This document shows, in pieces, positions 1 through 9,766 of a stretch of 64,000 bases of DNA. The stretch is from positions 5,037,753 through 5,101,752 of the forward strand of contig OZ038395.1 in NCBI GenBank assembly GCA_964036045.1, in the 5' to 3' direction. The notes beneath the pieces are model-generated. The model was not told the DNA's origin and ran no database searches. It saw nothing but the letters and a program-made list of their open reading frames with translations. Each line of letters opens with the position of its first letter. The first letter of the stretch is position 1. A program made the position numbers and the translations under genes. The stretch comes from Eutreptiella sp. 'Long Island Sound 2002' (lineage: Eukaryota; Euglenozoa; Euglenophyceae; Eutreptiales; Eutreptiaceae).

Positions 1-802
1 GTTTTCAGCACTGTGTTTTTGCTTCTCCTGCTGCTTGTTGTTGCTGTAGGGTGTCCTGCTGCTGGTTTTGGATGATGAAAAGCTTTTGTTTGTTGAAATA
101 CAGTAAAGCCAACTCAATCCGGGATAGCCCAAGCCAATAGTATGCAAGGAGAAGGTAATTCAGGATCAAAGCATGAAGGGCTGCAGTGTAAACAGTGAAA
201 GATGATTAGATATTCGCAGAAACTGCAACTCAGGATACAAATGAATGCATATTCACAGAGATAGCTGAAATGTTTTGGGAAAAGAGTTAGAAAACTGCCT
301 CAGGATCACTCTCTCTCCATAGTGCCATCTTAGGAGATGTGCACTCTTTGTTTTGGGTCCCATATGTGCTGAGGTGGCATGGTATGTGGCGATGAGGTCA
401 CTGCCATGTCACATGGGATCTTCCTACTTAGATGGGATCTTCCTACTTAGTTAGGCTGACCAGGAATTGAACCCAGGACCTCTCAAAAAGAGGTGCCTAA
501 CCCCCTATGGTGCATACCACTAGGGCAGATAAGTATTCATGGAAAAACATAGATAAATTCATAGGCTCTACCTTAGGTATGTCAGTGCTCAGTCAACTCA
601 GGACAAGATGTTTTACTTCTGATTGAAAGGGGATTAAGGGGTCCACTCCATATCCTGATTGGGTGTTTGGTTCCATAGGTCAAAATGTGTTCTCACCACT
701 TTTGGCTGGACCAATACTAAGATAAAAATGCATGATTGCTCAGTGCATCTCTAATACAACTAGAGTATGTCCTAAAGCAAAGGAAAAGCACTTTTTCTTA
801 CT
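1..802 (-). repeat. Family-R LTR (solo or 5' LTR), minus strand
   Basis: This segment matches two 782-bp segments at 44510-45291 and 56225-57006 along its whole length, and a more diverged plus-strand copy at 57224-57993. The shared right-hand boundary is the motif cttact (agtaag on the element strand), here ending at 802. Those other copies are placed as LTRs of elements D and B, so this is an LTR of the same family. The window edge hides whether a body follows on its left. It carries a private ~22-bp direct duplication (gggatcttcctacttag-type unit near 410-450) absent from the other copies. It abuts and truncates the 3' end of element A. Confidence 0.7.
454..530 (-). other. tRNA-like segment inside family-R LTR
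   Basis: Read on the minus strand this has an A-box-like start (TGCCCTAGTGG), a 5-bp stem with 7-nt loop resembling an anticodon arm (loop TTTTTGA), and a B-box (GGGTTCAATTC) in a good T-arm. The variable loop is almost absent and the acceptor stem is poor, so it is a tRNA-derived relic rather than a functional tRNA gene. Confidence 0.6.
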
Positions 803-2376
803 AAGGGGGCTCGATCTTCGAAGAGCCAGTCGTTCGCCTGGCAAACCTTCTGAAGATCACGGATAACTCCCATGATCGAAACGGCAACGGGAGCTTCTCG
901 TCTCATCCTTTCGTGGGTCCAGAAGCGTGGATATTTGAAGATCAGGTCGATTCCATCGGCAACGTTTATCAGGTCGCTGATACCCGAGATCTCTCGATGC
1001 ATGCGGTTGAGTGGAGCAATTTGACTCGGCAGGGTATGTTCGGTGAGGCCTTGTCGGAATCCCCAATCGAGCTCTTCATCATAATGTCGCCATGCGACGA
1101 GGGCCGCTCGAAAGTTCTGACAAGCCACTTCGATTCTTGTATACCACTGGTATCCCGGCTTACCACCAAGATTTCCACGCTCATCGAAAGACGTGTCAGG
1201 GGCGCTTCGAGCCAGTTCGTAAGGGAATGGTGCGGTTCGTCCCCAACTGTCGATGCAGATGGTCTTGCCTAACTCGGAAATGGCGGCGTTTGCCTTCGAC
1301 ACGACTTCATAATGTTTCTCGTTCAGGAACGTGTGCGGTTTTCTCAAACCAGCCATGGTACTCGACGCAATAGTGAGTACCGATGGTTCGAGCTTAGTGT
1401 ATTCCGTCTTCATCGGATCATCCTCATGTGTCCCAAATCGATAGGGTGGCTTCAATCCGAACGTGCCCAAGTGTCGAAGTTCGTCGATGGTCTCAATTTC
1501 ATGATTGTACTGCGGCATGTTGTAGGGCTGCCACTTCAACTCTGGCACCGGCACAGAATCGTAGCTGGGTGGTGCTGTCGACCACGCGGGCTCGTAAGGA
1601 TATTCTTCTTCGTCGTCGGACTCGAGTGGCCAGGGTTCATCGTCGTAGTTGTGGTCGTCGTGGTGGTAATAGGAGTCGGATTGGTTCGTTCGAGTAGAAG
1701 CTTGTGTTTTCGGGGCATCCGAATGCCAGGATTGGTCGACCCAGTCGTCTTGGACTTTCGGCTCTCCGGTACCCGGTTCGTCCCTGGATGACCTTGATGT
1801 CCAGGTGTTCGGCCTCGATGTCCAAGAACTGTCGACCCATCCGGGCGCTGAACAGAGGAAGGAAGATCAGTCGTCGTACCCCGTGTAGCAAGCAAGATCT
1901 TCATCAGAATCGAACCAGTCAGGGCTTGAGCACCGCTCTCGAAAGTATTCTGCATCGACCGGGGGAGGGGGCCCGTACAGCTTATAGAGTTCTGGCTGCA
2001 TGTCGGGTGGGGTCCCTCCCTTCGTCGGTTCCAGAACAGGCAAGTTGGCCAGGGCTATCTCGAGCACTTCCAAGCCTGTGGCGCCTCCTGATACGATGGT
2101 CCGTCCACTCGGCGCTATTCCTGCAAATTCCCCGCGAGGGAACACACCTCCCTTGCCTCCTTTCGACGGGCCTCCTTTTCCTTTCGAGCTCCCAGCAGGT
2201 GCCAACTGGCTGTAGTTCGGCGGTCCGAATGGATCGAGAGGTCGACTCGGAAGAATTGGCGCTGATGCTACCGACAAACAGCGGCCAGTTGAAGTCGTCC
2301 TCGCTGGGGGTTCGATCGCGTCAACATCGATGACATTCGACGGTGTTGCTCGAGAAGGCGGAGGTCGAGAGGATGT
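772..2376 (-). pseudogene. Extra ORF downstream of pol in element A, unknown product, split by one TGA
   Basis: One reading frame stays open from about 2376 to the stop at 772-774 except for a single TGA at 1867-1869. Conceptually it is ~535 codons. No ATG is seen near the 5' end of the open frame, so the start is unknown. The N-terminal third is proline/glycine/lysine-rich (SSKGKGGPSKGGKGG), the middle is acidic (clusters such as LESDDEEEYPYE), and the C-terminal ~250 residues look like a folded, aromatic-rich domain beginning around PELKWQPYN. I recognise no family, and see no signal peptide or membrane segment that would make it env-like. The last ~10 codons are read from the neighbouring LTR, so the natural C-terminus is missing. 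Its position, in sense orientation after integrase, fits the additional ORFs known from some plant Ty3 elements. Confidence 0.6.
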
Positions 2377-2489
2377 TCAGGGCGTCCGGGATGTAGTACC
2401 ATAGGCGGAGGCTCCGGTGATCGACCCGGAACCTCGCATGAGTTTTTTCGAAAAACCACGCTGCAGAGAAGAGTAAGGGTGTTACTCAG

Positions 2490-3572
2490 TTACTCAGGGT
2501 GGAGTCGAAGGAACTCAAGGTACACAGGATCCTCCTCTAGAGCCTTGCTCGACTCCCAAGACCATGTGTCGTCATCCCATTCACAACGGTACAGGAATGT
2601 GCGGCGCTTTTTAGATCCCACTCGACGTCTAGCCACAATCTTGACAAGTCGAGGAGATTCTCCAGTTTTGACAGGGGGCATCGAAAACTCCCACACCGGC
2701 TGTCCCTCTCGATGCACGTAGGGTTTTATGCTGTCTCGATTGAAAACTCGCAACCCATCGAAGGGGGCAGGGATGTCCAGTTTGACATTCTCGCCCTTGT
2801 TCAGTACCTCGAGTATTTTGTAAGGGCCGCACCAGACAACATCGAGTTTCCCTTTATGTCGATATTCAGCCACCAACACCCACCATCGTTCACCGACTTC
2901 AGGCACTCGAACGTGTCGGTCCATTTGCAGGACCACATGCATCTGGCGTCGACGTTCCTCGGCAAGCATTGCACGCACAGAATCGAAGGTACGTTCCGCT
3001 CGTTGCATGTAATCATTCACGGTCGATGGTTCATGTGCATGAGAAGTAATTCGGGGAAAATCCAATGGAAAATGGGGTGTTCTTCCTTCATCCATCTCGA
3101 ACGGGGATAGTCGAAGACTATTGGATGTCAGGTTGTTGAACTGGATTGCGGCGAACAGGAGGTCGACATCCCACTCATTGTTGCCGAAGATGCCGTGTGT
3201 ACGCAGGCGCAGGAGGATGGACTGATTGCTGCGCTCCGCCAGGCCATTGCCTCGAGGGCGGTTGGCCACTGTTTGATGCATCTCAATCTTGAAGCGCTGG
3301 GCCAACTCCTTCCACGCCTGAGATTCGAACAGCTTGTCTCGGTCAGAAACAATTTGTCGAGGGCATCCTTTCAATCGAATAACCTCACGTAGGAACACAT
3401 AGATAAGGTCGTCGGCTGTCATATCCTTGCGACAAGGGATGAACATTCCACGCTTGGAGAATCGGTCGACTACAGTCATGATGGCGTCATGGCCCCTTGT
3501 GGTCGGCGGCAATCCCGAAACCCAATCCATGGACACACTGTGCCATTTGGTGTCGGGCACCGGCAACAGCTT
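2490..3572 (-). pseudogene. Element A integrase core, GPY/F region and chromodomain
   Basis: Integrase would insert the cDNA into chromatin. The DDE triad is visible: Asp in SMDWVSGLP, Asp in IVSDRDKLF, and Glu in GNGLAERSN. It is followed by a GPY-type motif (WCGPYKILE) and a C-terminal chromodomain-like segment (RRTFLYRCEWDDDTWSWESS). The N-terminal HHCC zinc finger and the whole RNase H domain are missing: the RT coding run FYQQFVEGF passes directly into LPVPDTKWHSVSMD at about 3565-3575, and the frame changes there. This is best explained by an internal deletion of roughly 1 kb. Domain identity is confident; function is lost. Confidence 0.85.
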
Positions 3573-4080
3573 GGAACCCTTCGACAAACTGTTGGTAAAA
3601 TCCACACAATCCAACGAACTGTCGAACTTCATGGACCGTAGTTGGTGGAGGCCAACCTCGAATGACCTTGATCTTTTTGGGGTCCATGTGTACTCCATCT
3701 TGGTCGATGATGTATCCGCAGAAGGGCACTCGACTGTGAAAGAATGTGGATTTATCGATGCAGGGGAAGAGCTGGTGCTTACGGAGTAGTTCATGTACCA
3801 GGTCGAGGTGTCGTTGGTGTTCGTCCGCATCCTTCGAGAAGACGAGGATGTCGTCAATGTACACCCATACAAAGATCCCCAAGTGATCTCGAAGGACATC
3901 GTTCACGACGCGTTGGAACGTTGATGGCGCATTACAGAGGCCAAAGGGCATAACAACCCACTCGAAGGCGCCAAATTGTGTGTTGAAGGCGGTTTTCTCG
4001 ATATCTTCGTCTTGAATTCGGATCTGGTGGAACCCACTAACAAGGTCAATCTTTGAGAATACGGTGGAACCCCCCAGTGT
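3566..4080 (-). pseudogene. Element A reverse transcriptase, C-terminal part
   Basis: This continues the RT that is interrupted at 4081. It contains motif A (SKIDLVSGFHQIRI), the fingers/palm motif MPFGLCNAPSTFQ, the catalytic YIDD (VYIDDILVFSKD) and the thumb-side motif VRQFVGLCGFYQQF. Removing the insertion with one copy of its 14-bp duplication (981 bp, a multiple of 3) rejoins this frame exactly to the upstream RT frame ending RDRYPLPSIQSILS. It ends in the deletion junction with integrase. Confidence 0.88.
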
Positions 4081-4094
4081 ACTCAAGATGGATT

Positions 4095-5061
4095 TTTTGC
4101 ACTGTGCATCCCCGCGTTACCCCTGGGGTGCTAGGGGGCTCCGTCTGTGGTGGCTTACCAGGACAATGTTTTCATTTGCATAGGTCGGGCAGTAGGGTCA
4201 CTCAGAAAACTAAGTAAGTCAAACGAGTCCACGAGTACATCATACCCGAGCAGTATGCCACGAGTCGCAGGTATTCTGCACCCATTTGGCTCCGAAACAC
4301 CGAAAAGTGCGAGCATTTCAATTTCAACTGCCAGTGACGAGCTTCCGCACACGTGCCGTAATTTTCGACACACAAGTCCAACAAGCATGCCTACCCTATC
4401 GCCGTTCAACACACAACCCCTACGATCCGGCCCCACGTGACAAAAGCGATATCAGAACCCGAAATTTCTGGAGCATCCTTCGCGATGAAAATGATGAACA
4501 TGTCCTTGAGCTACCTATCCAAGACAATGAAGAAGACCCGAATCACCAGTGGACGACGACAACGCAGCGGCGCCGAAAACCGCAAGAGTCGCACCGTGAG
4601 CAGTCACCTTCACAACTCAATTACCTATGCAAGTGCTGCCGACAACCATTTCAGGTATCTGTATCTCAAGCACACTGGTTCCTGGAAAGATCTCTGAACA
4701 TCCCAAAAAGATGCGAAAAGTGCAGGGAAAAACAAAGGCAACGGAAGGAGTGCCTCAAGACCTCACATCCAGCCCGTGTGATCGAATACGCACACAACGC
4801 ACCAAAGACCTGGGCAGTACCGCCTCAGAGTCCCTCGCCAGACTCCGAGACCACTTCTGTAACTTCCAGCGCTCACTCCCAACCGAAAGGACGTTTTTGG
4901 GAAGAGTCCGACACTGACGAGTCTGACAGCCCTCCCACGCCGAAAGACAAGATACCACGGTCTTATTGGACGAACACCGCAGCATATTATGATTCGCCAT
5001 CCATGCAAGAAGAGCTTTTCTCCTCGGACTGCCCTCCGCAAGCACATGAACGTCATGTACA
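4095..5061. mobile_element. 967-bp retroposon-like insertion in RT of element A, 14-bp TSD
   Basis: The same 14-mer, actcaagatggatt, flanks the insertion at 4081-4094 and 5062-5075, and the RT reading frame is restored if one copy and the insert are removed. A run of six T at the left edge (six A on the minus strand) next to a long perfect TSD suggests target-primed reverse transcription, with the insert's 3' end facing left. The only long coding-looking frame inside is nevertheless on the plus strand. Either the source transcript was antisense to that ORF, or the T-run is coincidental. Confidence 0.8.
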
Positions 5062-5131
5062 ACTCAAGATGGATTGGATCGATGGCAAAGGATATCGATC
5101 TCGTACAGTTCGTGTATTCAACGCTCGGTAG
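4286..5131 (+). CDS. Unknown protein with CxxC...CxxC zinc-ribbon-like motif, carried by the insertion
   Basis: This is an open frame of 281 codons starting at ATG 4286. The true coding part ends at about 5061, where the insertion ends; the last ~20 codons read into element A, so the natural C-terminus is lost. Residues ~113-148 have C115, C118 and C143, C146 separated by 24 residues, with NIPKRCEKCREK at the second pair. The spacing and the PKRC-x-x-C ending resemble the probable zinc-ribbon family (CxxC-x~25-PKRCxxCR). The flanks are charged, Ser/Pro-rich and low in hydrophobics (ESDTDESDSPPTPKDK), suggesting a disordered nuclear or nucleic-acid-associated protein. The function is unknown, and it is probably a dead fragment here. 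Confidence 0.5.
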   Translation: MAPKHRKVRAFQFQLPVTSFRTRAVIFDTQVQQACLPYRRSTHNPYDPAPRDKSDIRTRNFWSILRDENDEHVLELPIQDNEEDPNHQWTTTTQRRRKPQESHREQSPSQLNYLCKCCRQPFQVSVSQAHWFLERSLNIPKRCEKCREKQRQRKECLKTSHPARVIEYAHNAPKTWAVPPQSPSPDSETTSVTSSAHSQPKGRFWEESDTDESDSPPTPKDKIPRSYWTNTAAYYDSPSMQEELFSSDCPPQAHERHVQLKMDWIDGKGYRSRTVRVFNAR

Positions 5132-6609
5132 TGGACGCACATACGCCATTTACCATTCGCTTTCTTCACCAGTAGGCAACCCGCTCCGTATGGACTCGAG
5201 GATGGTCTGATGCGACCAGATCGATGCAATTTGTCCAATTGTCGTCGAAGTTCATCTAGTTGGCTCGGATCCACTTTGTAAGGGTGTACCCACGGTGGAT
5301 TGTCTTCCGAATCGAGGCGTATTCGATGATCTCTTCCAGGTCGATGCGGAGGTAGGTCTCCATACTCCGCTTTCTCCCGGTCGTAGAGGTCCGCCCACTT
5401 GTGTAATCGATTCGGTAGTTTGCGTCGAACATGGTCAAGCCCGTCATCATTGTCATCACTGGCTTGCATCTTATACATTTGATCAACGGGCACTGCTGGT
5501 CGAGGCATGCAACACAGAAATACTTGATCTCCCGTGAGATCAGATCGACGGATCTCTCTTTTGAGTTTCGGCAACGAAATGTACTCAATCTCCATATCGC
5601 TGCGCTCCTTGTCGGTGATACCATTGTCCGTTTCGGACTCATCGTACATGTCAGTACCGCGCTGAACGTGTGTCGACGAGTGTAGGTCAGGGTGTTCGTT
5701 GGCATGTGGGGCAGGATTCCCAACCGGACTCGCTTTCGAGGAACTGGATGAAAGTATCGAAACAAGGTCCAGCTTCGAAGCTGCCTGAAACTGCAGCTGG
5801 GTGGAATGTCTTGATTCGCCAAAAGACAACCGGTACGAAATCGAACCATGTTGGATGTCGGCGTATCGCTCCTTCCAGTTGACAGTCGGATTGTAGCTTC
5901 GAAGCCATGGTAGTCCAAGCACTACATCCGGCAAAATCTCCAAGACCTTGAAGTGATGACGAAATACAAGCTCTCCAACTCGAACATAAGCTCGCGTGTA
6001 GTACCGTACTTCGACTTGGACACCTCCGGCTGTCAAGACATGTCCAGGGTTTCTCAGTTTATAGAGGGGAAGTCGCGCCCTCTTTGCTGTTTGCATCGAC
6101 ATAAAGTCGCTGGTCGCCCCACAGTCGACCAACAGTTCCACGCTGGAGTCAAAGGAGTCTTCACGACATGCGCAAATGCGCCCTCGAACCGTGAACAGAG
6201 ACGCATGCTCAGGTTCGGTTCCTTCGACAGTGACACTTCCAAGCGTCGAATTCTTTTCGGGTTTATTGGTGCTGGTGGTGGTGTTCAGCTCTTCTCGAGG
6301 ACGTCTGCCACCAGGTCTTGGGAATTGTTTTCTAGGCCGTTGTAGGCCTTTCTCTGCTCTTGGAGCGGGATCGAAACCGTCCCTTGCTGTCTCGACTTTG
6401 ATCTCGTTTCGGTGTGTTCGACCGTGATTCCCGACGTTCTCGTCCTCGGGATGGCGGCTGACCTTTTGGACAGTCACGGGCCAAGTGTCCTTGTTCGCCA
6501 CAATTGTAGCAACGTCTGTTTTCTCGACCATCTTGGCGTCCGCCATGTTGACGTCCGAACCGTTCACCAATGTAGGCATGTAACTCTTCTCGGAGCTTGG
6601 CAATTGCAT
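5076..6609 (-). pseudogene. Element A protease and N-terminal reverse transcriptase
   Basis: This is the pol frame, overlapping the end of gag by ~280 nt in the +1 register, so a frameshift would normally be needed. The retropepsin motif appears as LLVDCGATSDFM (DCGA rather than the usual DTGA/DSGA), followed by the flap-region GLPWLRSYNP. RT starts around PPWVHPYKVDPSQLDELRR and runs through SSSPYGAGCLLVKKANGKW and MCVHYRALNTRT to RDRYPLPSIQSIL, where the 4095-5061 insertion interrupts it; the rest of RT resumes at 4080. The RT N-part of Ty3/gypsy enzymes is recognisable with confidence; the copy cannot make an enzyme. Confidence 0.87.
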
Positions 6610-7927
6610 CGAGATTCATCGGCTCTGCCACGGTCGAAGCCGTGGGCGCCGCAGCTGGGGTCGGCATCGGGGTGACGTGTGGCGCTGGCATAGGGTTGGA
6701 TGGAAACGTGGAAGTGGAAGTAGGTGGGACCATCATAGGCAGGGGCCTCGACACTGCAGGACCCAGGGTGTGATCTGATGTCGTTCTCGATGCGTTCTGT
6801 ACCTCTTCCAGTTGATACCCAGCCGCAATGTAGGCTTCCGCGATGGTCTCTACCAAGGTATCGAATCCAAACGGATTATTAGAACGCCATCTCGAACGGA
6901 CTTCAACGATGTACTGCCGACGCACAGCGTCATTCGACAAACCTTCAACAAATCGAGAGCTGACGAGGAAACCCATCTGGAGTTCACTGGTGTTTACCTT
7001 CGACTTGATAACGCATGTACGAAATTCTCGAACCTAATCTGCATGTTGGGGGAACTCGCTCTCTTTCAAGCTCATCATTCTCGACAAATACACTGGCTCA
7101 TGGGATATGCAGTCGAAACGCTGGCCTAACACACGCATAAGCTCGAACCAGTCATCTTGTACAACTTTCGTCAGGCTATGATAGTACTCAGCGGCATCAC
7201 CATCGAGGTGGAATGACATCGTTGCTGCCTGATCGACGGGTGAGGTGATGTCCGACAAAGTGAAGGCTCGTAGTAAGTCTTCTTTCCATGTTCGAAATTC
7301 TCCACATCCAGGTTTACCCGTGAACGACTTGACCAGTTTGTTCAGGCGCTCGACGCGGCGTCCCAAAATCTCCTGCGAAGGAGCACCTTGAACTACGAAC
7401 TGGGGTAGTGGTTCGAAGGTAGGCCGCTGTGGGAGTGGTTGTTGTGGAGGGTGAGGTTGGTTCGAATTCGGAGAGGACGGTGGTTGTCGTTGTGGAAACT
7501 GGATGTTGTTCGGAGGTGGTGGACTCGAAGTTTGTATAAATTCGTTGAGAAGAGCGTAACATTGCGACAATTCATGTTCTACGTGTCGAAGTTCATTTGC
7601 GGCAGCTTGAGTTGCATTTTCCGCCGAGGACTGCAAGGTATCGATGCGCTGGCCAGTTGCTGCTGTAGCACTTGCTGCTGTTGCCTGCAATACATCGATG
7701 CGTTGTTCCAATTCGATAACTTTGGCTTGAGTATCTGCAAGCTTCTGCGAACAGCTGTGAAGATCACGAGAGAGACATGGAAACCACTCGCTTTCTCGAC
7801 TAGCGATGCGCTCTGCGATGAACTTCTCTAACGAGGTCGAAAATTCGTGATGCAAGGGTGAATCACTTCGAAACAAACTGTCTCTGATGAAATGCAGCAT
7901 AGCTGCGTCGTCGAAGGGCCGCTCCAT
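6332..7927 (-). pseudogene. Element A gag with CCHC zinc knuckle, one in-frame TAG
   Basis: Gag forms the virus-like particle and binds RNA. The ATG at 7927 opens a frame that runs to a stop at 6332-6334, interrupted only by TAG at 7034-7036. The two halves (…KESEFPQHAD and VREFRTCVIKS…) read through naturally, so the TAG is a point nonsense change. Visible parts are a Gln/Pro-rich linker (QFPQRQPPSSP), a capsid-like domain (GCGEFRTWKEDLLRAF, then the region around NDAVRRQYIVEVR) and a CX2CX4HX4C knuckle, CYNCGEQGHLARDC, near the C-terminus, followed by an Arg/Ser-rich tail. Total length is 531 codons, ordinary for this class. Confidence 0.85.
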
Positions 7928-8114
7928 TGTAGATCGAAGTCCAAATCAAGTTGACGGCGTTGCGGCGTCGAAGATTGATCTCGAAGATTGATCCTCCCCG
8001 CCACCTAGCTGGCTACCACTTGTTGTGGTTTGTTTCTTGGGAACTCGACTGCACTCCTGTGCCTCTTTGTTTCTCAAAATCTGAAATCCGAAATCCCAAT
8101 CGACAAACCTCGCA

Positions 8115-8135
8115 GGATCTTTAGACGGGGCACCA
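8115..8135 (-). promoter_or_regulatory. Candidate primer-binding site of element A
   Basis: On the minus strand TGGTGCCCCGTCTAAAG lies ~190 nt upstream of the gag ATG, where the site just inside the 5' LTR is expected. TGG-initial sequences complement tRNA CCA ends, but I cannot assign the tRNA. The LTR itself cannot be confirmed because no second copy is present. Confidence 0.35.
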
Positions 8136-8136
8136 A

Positions 8137-8581
8137 TAATAACACAATCTCGAAGACATAAACCCTGTTCAAAGATCGAAGTATCTTACAGCGCTCATTC
8201 ACAGTTGGCATTCGATGCTTCTTTATTATTCACAGACTGTCAGCGCGATTGCGACTGCAACTTGCGATTTGCGCGCTGCTGCGCTGCTGCTGTTCGAAGC
8301 CATAACACCATAGCTGTACTGGGCAGACGCCCATGTCCCATCTCCCTGACCCAGGCACAAAAAGCACCCACCAGGGCACCCACCGCGTTTCCCATGGTGC
8401 CTGCCCTGGTGTCCATTTGTTTACCAATAAAGCTTACACTCTCTAAAAGTTTGGGTCGGATCCTAACCAGTTTCTCAGGTGCCTAGGCAATCGTCTTTGT
8501 GCTGGGGGTTTTTTCCCGAGTTTTACCCCAGCAGAACTGCCTTCAACCAGTACATTGACAACCTGAAACAGACACGCACAC
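8137..8581. other. Probable 5' LTR remnant of element A plus spacer
   Basis: There is no coding potential here. By position the left part should be the 5' LTR of element A. It includes short GCTGCGCTGCTGCTG-type runs (8270-8300) and an aataaa at ~8427. No duplicate exists in the window to delimit it. Confidence 0.3.
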
Positions 8582-9766
8582 ATGCCACAGGCCTGTTGCG
8601 ACGTCGCCTGCACAACCCTACAGGCGCTTTTGCTAAACGATGCGCAATTGACTACTCTGCTGTTGCTGGAATTCCAACAACAACACCTCAGCCAATTTAA
8701 TTCCCAAGCCCACCTGTTCCCACGTCTTCCACAGGAGCCGACATCCTACTACACCTATCACAGTCCGCCGCCAGGTCCAACCTCGTGGACTCAGCATCCA
8801 TGGGCGCCAACATACGCCGACGATCTTCGATATCCCAATCCTTATTGGAACCACGTCCCTGAATACGCAGAGTGCAAAACTACGGATCTGCAGCCCATCT
8901 ACCAGCAATACGACGCTCTGCCGTGTGAACATGCCAGCTCTTGGTTGCAACCTCCTGTACGCCACTCGCGGACGCTCCGTGCAGCAGAACAACAGGTAAC
9001 ACCATTACCTAACCTACTGGCTCATGACGCAGCTGACGCAGAGCCACTAAGTATCTGGTACGATGATCCAGGACAACACGATGCAGAAGATGCCACCGCC
9101 GCTCCACCTCCCACCGAAGATATGACCCCTTGTGTTCTGGACATGTTTCCGGTGGCCATAGAGACTCGCCCGGCATGGTTGCCTGTGCCTAAAGAACCTC
9201 CGTGTGTAGTTTTGCATTGCACATCCCCGCCAGGGTCCAGCGTCCACAATGGAACCGCTACTGCGCCCTTCGTTCCTGTGCCTAATGAACCTCCGCGTGC
9301 GGTCTTTCGTTGCAAAGCTCCATCAGGGCCCTGTGTTCCCAATCAAACCACAGCTGCATCTTTCACTACACCAAGTGACCATGTCCACCGCCAACCAACT
9401 CCTGCGAGTTCAACATCCACTCACGGCGAGGAACCGCCGCCGTTGCAAAGTACGTTGGAAGAATACGAGGCCGAGTCCCATACAGAATTCCCTTGCGACT
9501 ACCCCTTTGCAACAGCCAACGTGTTTGATATGCTCTGGGTCCTTGACACGCCCCGTCGCCCTTCGGCCACCAGAAATACCTGTGAGCACGTGAACGCCTC
9601 AACACCCCAAGAGAACACAACTCCTGCGAGCTTCATAACGACCGTTCACCGCCCTCACCGCAGCCGCCCACCGTGTGTGCCGCACTGGGGCGGCCGAAAC
9701 AGGTACGCTTTTGTACCGCTCTTTTCTAAAAAAAACACCGAGAAAGGATGTGGGCTTTTTCAGTGA
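8582..9766 (+). CDS. Unknown Pro/Thr/Gln-rich protein with an internal ~30-residue repeat
   Basis: This is an open frame of 394 codons from ATG 8582. The N-terminus is Leu/Gln-rich (LLLLEFQQQHL). The body is rich in Pro, Tyr and Trp (HSPPPGPTSWTQHPW). Around residues 200-262 two tandem units of about 30 residues begin LPVPKEPPCVVLHC and VPVPNEPPRAVFRC, a duplication preserved at protein level. No known domain is recognised. A CAG|GTACGC donor-like site at ~9701 lies just before the low-complexity C-terminal tail, so the real exon may end there and splice across the palindrome-bearing spacer that follows. It could be a first exon of the decayed gene at 10538-12512 or an independent gene. The function is unknown. 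Confidence 0.45.
   Translation: MPQACCDVACTTLQALLLNDAQLTTLLLLEFQQQHLSQFNSQAHLFPRLPQEPTSYYTYHSPPPGPTSWTQHPWAPTYADDLRYPNPYWNHVPEYAECKTTDLQPIYQQYDALPCEHASSWLQPPVRHSRTLRAAEQQVTPLPNLLAHDAADAEPLSIWYDDPGQHDAEDATAAPPPTEDMTPCVLDMFPVAIETRPAWLPVPKEPPCVVLHCTSPPGSSVHNGTATAPFVPVPNEPPRAVFRCKAPSGPCVPNQTTAASFTTPSDHVHRQPTPASSTSTHGEEPPPLQSTLEEYEAESHTEFPCDYPFATANVFDMLWVLDTPRRPSATRNTCEHVNASTPQENTTPASFITTVHRPHRSRPPCVPHWGGRNRYAFVPLFSKKNTEKGCGLFQ

Larger units (their letters stand above)
803..8136 (-). mobile_element. Element A: degenerate Ty3/gypsy chromovirus-like retrotransposon
   Basis: On the minus strand the order is gag (7927-6332), protease and RT N-part (6609-5076), RT C-part (4080-3566), integrase with C-terminal chromodomain (3572-2490), then an additional ORF (2376-772). 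RT before integrase defines Ty3/gypsy order. The copy is defective. A 967-bp insertion splits RT, a deletion has removed RNase H and the integrase zinc finger, and gag and the last ORF each have an in-frame stop. The 3' end is cut off at 803 by a family-R LTR. A candidate primer-binding site lies near 8115-8135, which would place the 5' LTR to its right. No matching 3' LTR remains in the window, so the outer limits are not verified. Confidence 0.85.

Noticed and set aside
454-530. Functional tRNA-Lys gene
   Set aside because: Acceptor stem does not pair and the variable loop is missing; it is repeated as part of every family-R LTR.
1867-1869. Selenocysteine or alternative genetic code to explain in-frame TGA codons
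   Set aside because: TAG is also found in frame, ancestral Trp is evident at 51667, and no SECIS-like structure was noticed; ordinary nonsense mutation suffices.
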